DNA of 34,841 nt, taken from an uncultured Saprospiraceae bacterium (lineage in GTDB: Bacteria > Bacteroidota > Bacteroidia > Chitinophagales > Saprospiraceae). Each line of letters begins with the position of its first letter. Positions within the stretch are counted from its first letter, which is position 1. The stretch is from contig CALLFA010000073.1 of NCBI GenBank assembly GCA_937997635.1, forward strand, positions 1-34,841, read 5' to 3'. This document shows, piece after piece, positions 8,237 to 17,200 of this stretch. A program made the position numbers and the translations under genes. The notes under the pieces are model-generated. The model worked only from the letters and a program-made list of their open reading frames with translations. It searched no databases and had not been told where the DNA came from.

Positions 8237-8672
8237 TCCAAGAGTTATATAGTTGACTGGTTATTGCAATCTTTCACTGGGGAAGCGAGCTTATCTTGTT
8301 GTCTGTTTTTTAATGCAATTCAAAATTAAGAGCTTAATCCAAATCTAAGCGTAATTTTAACGCTAATAAAAGATCTCTCTTTTTATTAGATTATCTACGC
8401 GTGAAAATTCTATAAGGGTTTAAAGTGCTTCTTTTACTACTTCTGAAACATGCTATCTGTCTATTTTGAAGCAACTAACAAATGTTAAAATGAATATGAA
8501 TTGTCGTATCTGACATTTTATTTTATTATCTTTCTATTACCGTATTTAAAATTTATTTACTCACTGAAATGTATATCTGTGGAATGTCAACCCCAACTTT
8601 ATACACAACAAAAAATAGCTTACTACTTATAAAGAGCCTTTAACTTTATTTTTTAATATTTAAAATTACATT
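8237..8672. other. Gene-free stretch between the atpG fragment and the ELWxxDGT gene
   Basis: No gene is recognised. A 9-bp perfect but purely A/T-rich hairpin (CTAATAAAA, 8363-8371; complement 8381-8389) could act as a weak terminator. The AT-rich last 100 nt must carry the promoter of the gene at 8673. Confidence 0.4.
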
Positions 8673-11540
8673 ATGTATACCCTTAAATTGGTAGGTCTTG
8701 TCCTATCGTACTTTTTATTTTCTAATTGGCTGTATTCGCAATGCCAGATTACTGATTTTCCTTCAATTTCAACCAATGACTATAAAGACATTGATGATGA
8801 TGGACCTTCTAGTTCAGATTCGGATTTTATAGAATTAAATGGTAATATTTTCTTTTCTGCTGACGACGGTTTCAGTGGCACGGAGTTGTGGAAAATAGAT
8901 GCACTTACCAACGAGATTGAAATGGTAAAGGACATCAACTCTGGTGCTAGTTCGTCTTTTCCTACGTCATTTCAAGAATTGAATGGGAAGATAGTTTTTG
9001 TTGCTCAAACTTCTGACTACGGTTCAGAAATTTGGATAACCGACGGTACAAATCAAGGCACTCAATTGCTTAAAGATATTTTTCCAGGAATCGATGGTTC
9101 TCATCCAAGTGAAGTTGAGAAAAGTGGAAACGTCATCTTTTTTTCTGCTAGAAATTCAAATAATAATCATGAATTATGGAGAACTGATGGTACTGAAGCA
9201 GGTACAAGTTTAGTGAAGGACATTAATGTAAATGGTTCTTCTTCTCCTAGACATATCACCACCATAAGTAATAACATCGTATTTAGTGCTTTTGAAAATA
9301 CGATTGGAAATGAACTTTGGATAAGTGATGGCACAGAAGCAGGTACAAATTTAGTTAGAGATATTATTATAGGAAGCTCCCCTTCATTTCCGTATGGGTT
9401 TGCGTCTGATGGTACGGTCGCTTACTTTTCTGCTCTTGATGGGATACATGGAGCCGAATTATGGAAGACCGATGGGACTACTGCTGGTACTACTATTGTT
9501 ACAGATTTAACAACTGGTTCACTTAGTAGTTCGATTGGCGATGAAAAATTTATTTACAATGGAGAGGTTTATTTTAGTGGTTCAGATGGGATAAGCGGTT
9601 CAGAACTTTGGAAGTCTGACGGTAATACGACTACACTTGTAAAAGATATTAACTTAGGATCGGGTGGCTCTTTTCCATCAACATTTGTAGAGTTTAATAA
9701 TATGCTTTATTTCGTAGCAAACGATGGAGTGAATGCTCGACAGATCTGGCATAGTGATGGTACGACGACTGGCACAATGCCACTGGCACAACCTAATCAA
9801 GCTACTAATTATTTTAGTCCGCATCAATTGACTGTATCAGATAACTTTATATATTTCGCTGCCTACTCTTCTATTTATGGATTCGAATTATGGAGAACCG
9901 ATGGTACAGTTGGAGGAACTGAATTTTTGGGTGATATTGCCCAAGGTGATGCAAATAGTGATCCTGCTGGCATCATTACTTTTGGAGATGATGCATATAC
10001 CAATGCTACTGATCAAATACATGGATATGAATTATGGAAGTATGATGATGGAGATCAAACACTAGAAATGCAAGCTGATATAAATGCATTTAAAGCAGAT
10101 GTATTTCTAGGCCCCGTTGAATGCTTTGAGGACAACCTTAGTTTTGTGTTTGGAACAGATTTTCGTGGTCCAACTATTGATCAAATTGATCTAAATACGA
10201 ATACGACCTCTACTGTAGTTGACACCCTTGGAGACTTAAAACATATATTTGAATATTATGGTAAATTAAATGGTATTTATTATTTCAAAGGATTAGGTTC
10301 AACCAGTTCGGCTGAACTTTGGAGAAGTGATGGAACTGATGCTGGAACATATTTGGTTAAAGACATCGATCCCAATGGTAGTAGTCGCATTTCAAATGTA
10401 ACGTTCATCGAGGATAAGATATATTTTTCTGCATCAAATGGTCAAGATGGTATAGAGCCTTGGGTCAGTGATGGTACAGCCGCAGGCACATTTCAATTAG
10501 CAGATATTACACCAGGTGTAACATACTCTCAATCATTTCAATTTGTTGGAGGATTATCTTCAGTATTTTTTATTGTAGATAACACACTTTGGGCAACCGA
10601 TGGTACTCAACAAGGTACAATTCAATTAACGAATTTTTCGACTTTCAGAATGGTACCATTTTTAGATGGTATTCTGTTTATCGGCGGTGATCCATCGCTA
10701 GGTTCAGAATTACATTACAGTGAAGGTACATCAGCATCAACTGTATTAATTAAAGATATTAGCCCTACAAGTTCTTCGAATCCAATACACTTAACTGTCG
10801 TTGGTAATAGGGCTTATTTTTCTGCAAATCAGAGCGTATCTGGTGCTGAATTATGGGTGACTGATGGGACTGCTTCTGGGACTAATTTGGTAAAAGTTAT
10901 TGATTCCAATTCCTCTACAGCTAGTATAGACGAAATGATTGCTTTTCAAAACGGAGTCGTTTTTGTCGCAACTGATGAAATGAGTGGACAAGAAATATGG
11001 AAATCTGATGGTACTGCAACTGGAACCGAAATAATACTCGATATAGTTGCTGGACCTGAATCGAGCTTTCCCAACGACCTTGTAACGAACGATGAGTTTG
11101 TCTACTTCAAACAAGGTTTTCCATTTAGTATTTGGCAAACAGATTGTACAGCAGAAGGAACAATGCAAATCAGTAATTTTTCTTCTTGTACTGCAGGTAA
11201 CAATTATAATAACGACTTAATCTTATGCAACGATAAATTGTACATAACTACAGTTGCAGGTAACAGTCGGAGAGAGGTCTTCGATGTATTATGCGATTCT
11301 TCTGATAATTGTTTAAATACACAAGTGAATACTTGGACTGGCCCGTCAAATGGAATCTGGCAACAAACCCCTTTTTATTGGAACAAATCAATACCGACAT
11401 ACTGTGATGATGTCATTATACCGGCGGGTAATAATGTTATCATTGATGATACTAAAACAGCAATCGGCCGTACACTAGATGTCGAATTAGGAGCCTCTCT
11501 TGAATCTTTAATAAATGCAGAACTTGATATAAGAAATTAA
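8673..11540 (+). CDS. Secreted ELWxxDGT-repeat protein
   Basis: The 955-residue protein has a signal peptide (about residues 1-22, ending WLYSQ). It then carries about 16 copies of a roughly 45-50-residue repeat centred on ELWxxDGTxxGT (for example ELWRTDGTEAGT, ELWKTDGTTAGT, EIWKSDGTATGT), matching the ELWxxDGT/hyalin-like repeat family, which probably folds as a beta-propeller-like array. Some copies are degenerate (ELHYSEGT, SIWQTDCT). The last 80 residues (NTWTG, FYWNKSIPTYCDDVIIPAGN, then a beta-helical end) resemble a G8-like terminal module. There is no T9SS C-terminal domain, so the export route beyond Sec is unclear. Function is unknown; extracellular binding is the usual guess. Confidence 0.88.
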   Translation: MYTLKLVGLVLSYFLFSNWLYSQCQITDFPSISTNDYKDIDDDGPSSSDSDFIELNGNIFFSADDGFSGTELWKIDALTNEIEMVKDINSGASSSFPTSFQELNGKIVFVAQTSDYGSEIWITDGTNQGTQLLKDIFPGIDGSHPSEVEKSGNVIFFSARNSNNNHELWRTDGTEAGTSLVKDINVNGSSSPRHITTISNNIVFSAFENTIGNELWISDGTEAGTNLVRDIIIGSSPSFPYGFASDGTVAYFSALDGIHGAELWKTDGTTAGTTIVTDLTTGSLSSSIGDEKFIYNGEVYFSGSDGISGSELWKSDGNTTTLVKDINLGSGGSFPSTFVEFNNMLYFVANDGVNARQIWHSDGTTTGTMPLAQPNQATNYFSPHQLTVSDNFIYFAAYSSIYGFELWRTDGTVGGTEFLGDIAQGDANSDPAGIITFGDDAYTNATDQIHGYELWKYDDGDQTLEMQADINAFKADVFLGPVECFEDNLSFVFGTDFRGPTIDQIDLNTNTTSTVVDTLGDLKHIFEYYGKLNGIYYFKGLGSTSSAELWRSDGTDAGTYLVKDIDPNGSSRISNVTFIEDKIYFSASNGQDGIEPWVSDGTAAGTFQLADITPGVTYSQSFQFVGGLSSVFFIVDNTLWATDGTQQGTIQLTNFSTFRMVPFLDGILFIGGDPSLGSELHYSEGTSASTVLIKDISPTSSSNPIHLTVVGNRAYFSANQSVSGAELWVTDGTASGTNLVKVIDSNSSTASIDEMIAFQNGVVFVATDEMSGQEIWKSDGTATGTEIILDIVAGPESSFPNDLVTNDEFVYFKQGFPFSIWQTDCTAEGTMQISNFSSCTAGNNYNNDLILCNDKLYITTVAGNSRREVFDVLCDSSDNCLNTQVNTWTGPSNGIWQQTPFYWNKSIPTYCDDVIIPAGNNVIIDDTKTAIGRTLDVELGASLESLINAELDIRN

Positions 11541-11569
11541 AACTGCATTTTAATCGCTGTGTTTTATAG

Positions 11570-11607
11570 AAAAAGGATTAAGGTAAGCAACAACCTTAGT
11601 CCTTTTT
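11570..11607. terminator. Bidirectional terminator between convergent genes
   Basis: A 15-bp stem with one G-T pair (arms 11570-11584 and 11593-11607) has an 8-nt loop and is bounded by A5 and T5 runs, so it works in both directions. It includes the stop codon of the minus-strand HTTM gene. Confidence 0.7.
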
Positions 11608-12915
11608 CTTTTCATCTTTTAACATTGGTCTTATCCAGCTGGCAGGCAATGTATATTGACTTTCAGCAGCAAGATTAAATTCGGGATCAATAAATTGTTG
11701 TTTGGATCTTCCATTAAGACTACAAAAACTAGCTACAGTAATAGTTGGTTGAGATATGCCTTGTTGTTGATAAATAGCTCTCATATGTTGGCCAAATTGG
11801 TGCATCATGTCCGGCTGTGATGCCATCTCTAAAGCTTGCTTATTGGTCAAATAATTCATGATAGGTAGACGTTCTTTTCTACCATTCCCATCTTTAATAA
11901 AGTAAATAGATAGCGCACTCTTGTCTCTTAGTTTCATGTGCCATGAAAAACGGTGTCCTTCTTCTGTCCAATGAACATTGCCAGGGATTATGAAATGTCG
12001 GAGCGGTACGAGAAGTTGAATTAAACAATAAATAGCTACCAATGCAATGACAACTCTGTTTGATTTATGGTTGACTTTATTCCCTATTCTTTTTGATTTT
12101 ATTCGATTCAATAATGACTTACACCATTCTGGTTTAAAAAAGAGGGTAGTAGCAACAATCATAAACCAAGGGAATACACCAATATTAAAAATGAAGGCAT
12201 TCATCAAATGAAAACAGAGTGCAATGATATATGCCACAAGTCTTGTTTTTCTCCAAAGTAGAGCTGGTACGATTAATAGATCAAATAGAAGTCCGCCATA
12301 GCTAAATAATAATGCTGTAGATGAAGAAGCGAAAATGGAAGGTAAATGTCCATCAGCAACATAGCTTTGAAACCAAGTGAACATAGGTTCTCCTCTAATC
12401 CAATCTCGATTGATTTTTGCAATGCCACCATAGACGTAAGGAATGGCAATTTGAAATGTCAATAAGTACAACATCCAATTAGGGAGAGTATCCGTTCTTA
12501 ATGAAGGGAATAATTTAGCATCAACAGAATACTGTCTGTGTGTCGGTATTACTATTAATAGAAACGAGATCAAACTGATCAAATAGAAGTGATTTAAGTA
12601 GTATGTTTTATCTAGGAGGAAGATATACGTGAACCCGACGAAAAAAAGTATAGTACTGATTCTATAGAGAAATCCAATTGAGATACAAAAAGCTAAAAAA
12701 CCTAAAACAAAAAATAAGCAATACATGCCATTACCTCCGAAAGGTTGAATCCAGTCCCATCCAAAATAACTAAAGTGGTAGTCAGGATCAATATAGTTTC
12801 GTTTGATCCATCCATATTTAAAATACCTGGTGACTTCATATATAAGAAGGAAGCCAAAGCAAATTCTGAAAAATGCTAAGGAAGCAATGTGAGCTGGTCT
12901 AAATAGTCGGTCCAT
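11596..12915 (-). CDS. HTTM-domain membrane protein (vitamin K-dependent carboxylase-like)
   Basis: The 439-residue polytopic protein opens with the conserved start of HTTM proteins (RPAHIASLAFFRICFGFLLIYE). It has several hydrophobic segments between residues 10 and 300, including FVLGFLAFCISIGFLY, ILFFVGFTYIFLL and LISLISFLLIVIP. The family is named for horizontally transferred transmembrane domains shared with vitamin K-dependent gamma-carboxylase. The C-terminal 130 residues form a soluble extramembrane part containing TEEGHRFSWHMKLRDK, typical of the family. The bacterial role is not established, and carboxylase activity should not be assumed. It lies 94 nt downstream of purU on the same strand and may be co-transcribed. 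Confidence 0.8.
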   Translation of the reverse strand: MDRLFRPAHIASLAFFRICFGFLLIYEVTRYFKYGWIKRNYIDPDYHFSYFGWDWIQPFGGNGMYCLFFVLGFLAFCISIGFLYRISTILFFVGFTYIFLLDKTYYLNHFYLISLISFLLIVIPTHRQYSVDAKLFPSLRTDTLPNWMLYLLTFQIAIPYVYGGIAKINRDWIRGEPMFTWFQSYVADGHLPSIFASSSTALLFSYGGLLFDLLIVPALLWRKTRLVAYIIALCFHLMNAFIFNIGVFPWFMIVATTLFFKPEWCKSLLNRIKSKRIGNKVNHKSNRVVIALVAIYCLIQLLVPLRHFIIPGNVHWTEEGHRFSWHMKLRDKSALSIYFIKDGNGRKERLPIMNYLTNKQALEMASQPDMMHQFGQHMRAIYQQQGISQPTITVASFCSLNGRSKQQFIDPEFNLAAESQYTLPASWIRPMLKDEKKKD

Positions 12916-13009
12916 AAAAATTGTACAAATATGGAATTTAAAGTAAACTGAATATAATTAGAAATGACTTGATTAAAGATTGATGAAGAAAGAAAATCCT
13001 TCTACTAGC

Positions 13010-13873
13010 TTAAAATACAACCGTTTTATTTTCATGTATCAAAACACGGTGATTGATGTGCGCCCAAATAGCATCAGCGAGTACGATCTTTTCGATATCT
13101 TTTCCTTTTCGCTTCATTTCTGCAATACTATCACGGTGTGTGATCGGGATAACATCTTGGACAATTATAGGTCCAGCGTCTAATTCCTCTGTCACATAAT
13201 GACCTGTAGCTCCCATAAATTTCACTCCTCTTTTATATGCGCTACTGTATGGGTCTGCACCGACAAAGGCAGGCAAAGAGGAGTGATGGATATTTATAAT
13301 TTGATTTGGAAATTCTTTGATGATGTTCCCTGTAAGAATCTGCATATATCTGGCAAGAATCACAACATCAACATGGTGTTCTTTGAGTAATGCAATCTCT
13401 TTTTCTTCTTGCTCAGCTCTTGTCTCTTTGTTTTTTGGTATGTGGTAGAATGGAATCTTGTGTCGCTTCGCAATGTGCTCAAACTTTTTATGATTACTGA
13501 TGATCAATGGAATGTCTATTTTCCACTCTCCAGAATCATACCTAGAGAGAATGTCATAGAAGCAATGCGCATATTTGGACACCATAATTCCAATACGAGG
13601 TTTGCGATCTCTAAAAGTGATCTTCCATTGCATTTTGAATTTATCCGCAATCAATGTTTTAAAAAAGTCTTCTGTCTTCTCTTGTGGAATCTGAAATCCA
13701 TCCAATTCCCATTCTACACGTATAAAAAAGTGCCCAATATCTCTGTCGACATGTTGATCTAAACGAATGATGTTCCCATTATTATTCAATAAAAACTCAG
13801 TAATGGTAGCTACTATGCCTTTTTGATCTGGGCAATGGGCCAATAGAATAGCAGTATCCTTTTTCTCTTTCAT
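13010..13873 (-). CDS. purU: Formyltetrahydrofolate deformylase
   Basis: PurU hydrolyses 10-formyl-tetrahydrofolate to formate and tetrahydrofolate, balancing one-carbon pools and supplying formate for PurT. The 287-residue length is normal. An N-terminal ACT-type regulatory domain (about residues 6-80, CPDQKGIVATITEFL) is followed by the formyltransferase-fold domain from about 85. The active-site signature NIHHSSLPAFVGADPY and the ELDAGPI loop (D232) are intact. The ATG at 13873 fits the family start. This is the only complete copy; two truncated copies of its 3' end lie 5-7 kb to the left. No purine gene is next to it. Confidence 0.95.
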   Translation of the reverse strand: MKEKKDTAILLAHCPDQKGIVATITEFLLNNNGNIIRLDQHVDRDIGHFFIRVEWELDGFQIPQEKTEDFFKTLIADKFKMQWKITFRDRKPRIGIMVSKYAHCFYDILSRYDSGEWKIDIPLIISNHKKFEHIAKRHKIPFYHIPKNKETRAEQEEKEIALLKEHHVDVVILARYMQILTGNIIKEFPNQIINIHHSSLPAFVGADPYSSAYKRGVKFMGATGHYVTEELDAGPIIVQDVIPITHRDSIAEMKRKGKDIEKIVLADAIWAHINHRVLIHENKTVVF

Positions 13874-14251
13874 AAAACGATGATGTATAACTCATATATC
13901 ATCCCAAAAGCATACCACATTATCTGTTTCAGGGCACTTTATAGACACATAATACAGATGCAGTTAGTAAACAGTAATAAAGTAGTTGATTTTGAGATAC
14001 AAACACATTGCATTTTATTGTAATTTATTGTGATTTACCTATGATCTGAAAATTCTATTTCATTTTATTTTATAGTCAAGAACACCATTAAATCAGGGCT
14101 TTTGGGCATGTGTTACATAATAATTGAGATTTTATATATAATAAAAATAACATATATAATATATTTTATATATTTACATCACAGATATACAGTAATTAAC
14201 CTATTACAAGTATATCTATATATAATTTAGTTTAAATATAGAACCAACCTG
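13874..14251. other. Divergent promoter region between purU and the giant dockerin protein
   Basis: There is no ORF. It is very AT-rich, with a run of tata/atat dinucleotides at about 14133-14230. It must contain the start signals of both divergent genes. TAATTTAG about 25 nt upstream of 14252 is a one-mismatch fit to the Bacteroidota -7 element TAnnTTTG, but no convincing -33 TTTG partner was found. Confidence 0.4.
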
Positions 14252-17200
14252 ATGAAGAGTGTATCCCTTTTTACAGCATTTTTTCTGCTCGTGATGAGTC
14301 AGAACCTGTGGTCTCAATGCCCAGCCCTCTCATGCAACAACCGCGTTCAAATAAGTCTAGAAGCAGATTGTGAATCTGTGATCACTGCTGACATGTTAGC
14401 AGAAGGAGACCTTATAGGTATGCATACAGTACAAATTTTCGGAGATGCTGATACCCTCATAGGCGATGTTCTTACTGGCGCTCATGTTGGTCAAGACCTT
14501 AATTTTAAAGTTCTTAATGATTGTGGTAATTCGTGCTGGGGTAATATTACATTAGAATACAACCTCCCCGTATCAGTGACAGACATACCATGTGCATTTA
14601 TACCTGGTGTAACCGTATTAAAGGAAGGAAGTATTGGTGTGTTTAATCAAAGCGATACTGCGATGATACAGCCAAATGCAAGCTGTCAAAGAACTTTAAT
14701 TGTCACTGTCAACCACAACATGGTTATCAACGGAGGAGTTGATGAAAATGGAGAAGGCATTTGGTTAGATGCAGACGCCCAAGTTACGCTCATTGACGAA
14801 CTAGGAAACAATAAAGGGACTATCGTCGTACCCCGAGGAGAAACAGCAATCGAAACAATAGTGACCACTGGACCTTTTGGAAAATGCACCGCTATAATAG
14901 AACCGACAGATAGCCGAGCTTTCGGTTCATATACACTGCTTTTAGAGATGGACAATTGTGGTCTAAACCCTGATTGTATTGCTTGGTGTGGTTCTGTACC
15001 AGATGAATTTATTACGCTTAACGAACTTGATGAAGCTCTTGGAGAAGGGTGTCTATCTCCGATTGCAGGAGACATCCAAGTCAATAGGACTGTTACAGGA
15101 GATATATGTTCGGAAGATGGAGAGTTGGTTGTTGTTACATATACTGCTACAGTTTCAAGACATGGTCAGCAAGAAAAAATAGTATTGATGACTCAAGCGT
15201 ATCAAAGAGAAAAATTAAGTCTTGCTCCAACTCCAGACGGTGGAACGGAAACACCAGTATTTTTTCCAGATGACATCAGTTTAGGTTGCAACACTGACGC
15301 AAGTCCTGAATCTATTTGGGCAGCAACTGGCAGTGGTACCTTGGCATATCCACACTATATCGATGTACACAATTTTGTTATTGACACCATTATCAGAGAA
15401 GTGATAGATCATTTTGAGGTGATTATTGATACCGTTGAAGAGCAGACACTCATTGATGTAGATGTCGATGGAGATGGTATTTTAGAACAAGTATGGGGAA
15501 TAACCAAAGTTGTACGAAAAGAGTTGCGAGATTCAATCAGGCTCGATACAGTTTTAGGTGATCTTGTAAATCCTATCATTTTGATTGAAGATCAAATTTG
15601 CAATTTGGTTGTCGCATTTACAGATAGCGAATTTCCAGCATGTCAAGGTGGAGAAAAGATAATAAGAGAATGGAGTATCATAGATTGGTGTGATAGTCGT
15701 GCTACACTGAGTGACCGTCAAACGATTGAAATGTTTGATGTCGAACCACCGGTTGTATTGCAACCTGACAATATTGATTTAAGTATTGACCCTTGGACTT
15801 GTACAGCAAGGACACCGTTGCCAGAATTAAACATAACTGATGATTGCGCCACTGAATTTGATATTTCAATCACGACAAATCATGGCCGTATTGAAAGTGG
15901 GTACTTAGTTGATATACCATCAACGCAAGATTCTGTTCCAGTCGAGTTGGTTGTAGCAGATGGATGTGGCAATGAAACGACTACTAATTTCTATGTAACT
16001 GTTGCAGATAGAATTCCACCAGTAATGGTGTGTAAAGATGATCTGACTGTAACTTTAACTACTGGTGGAAATCTTCCAGGATTAGAAGGTTCGGCAAAAA
16101 TATTAGCTTCTGATTTTGATGCAGGTATACATGATACTGGTTGTAGTGATGTTACAATCCAAGTCATTCGTGTAGATGATATGCAAGAACCCATATGGGA
16201 CTGTGAAGGAAATGAGGTTGGTTTTCTGCCAGTGTCATGCAATCCGTTCACAGAAGACGTCGATTTAATTTGCGAAAAAGATGGTAGTCAATTTGCACCT
16301 TCATCGATAGCTGGAGAAAGTGTTTCTTTTTGCTGTGAAGATGTCGGTAAACTAATCATGGTTATGGTTATTGCTACTGATGCGCATGGCAACAAAAATC
16401 ATTGTACAGTGGAAGTGGCTGTAGTAAATAAAGGTGGTGGATCGTTAGTATGTGAGCCGTTAACTGTGGGATGTAGTTCTGATTTAGAAGACCTGCCAGC
16501 TCCTACAGTTGTTGGAGGTATTTGTGCGACAGACTTGACAGTTCTACTGCATTCAGAAACCAATAATGATATTGGCTGCGGAGAAGGCACCATACTTAGA
16601 GAGTGGTTTATTGATTTGGACTTTAGTGGTGATTTAAGTGGAGGTGATGGATTTTGTGAACAAATCATAACGGTTGACCCTGCCACTGACGGATTCGATC
16701 CTTATACCATCAAATGGCCTAAACATTATGACGGAACTGTATTCAATGGGATTAATTTTGAATGTAATGTTAACCTTGATAGCGTAGAATCAGTGCCAGT
16801 AACCATACAGATGGGTGATCCATTTTCATGTGCTGTTGGTATGCAAGACATAGGACCAACTTGGTGCGAGACTGATTGTGGACTTATTGGATTTAGTGTA
16901 GAATCGGATACAGTTTCGGCAGGAGACGCATGTTTGAAAATTATCAACCGGTGGACAGTTGTTGACTGGTGTGTCTGGGAATCAAATGACGATAATATTG
17001 ATGATGAGAATGATCAATCAACTGACAGTTTTATTGCTGTAGAGGATTGGGCACAAGGCTTATGTGCGGGATGTCCAGAGTTTGGCCCTGAAATAGATGA
17101 TCCAGTATACTTTATGTATGATCAAGTTGAGCTCGATGGCTATTATACATTTGATCAGATAATTTCTGTATTTGATGACAGTAGTCCAGAGATCCTTCTA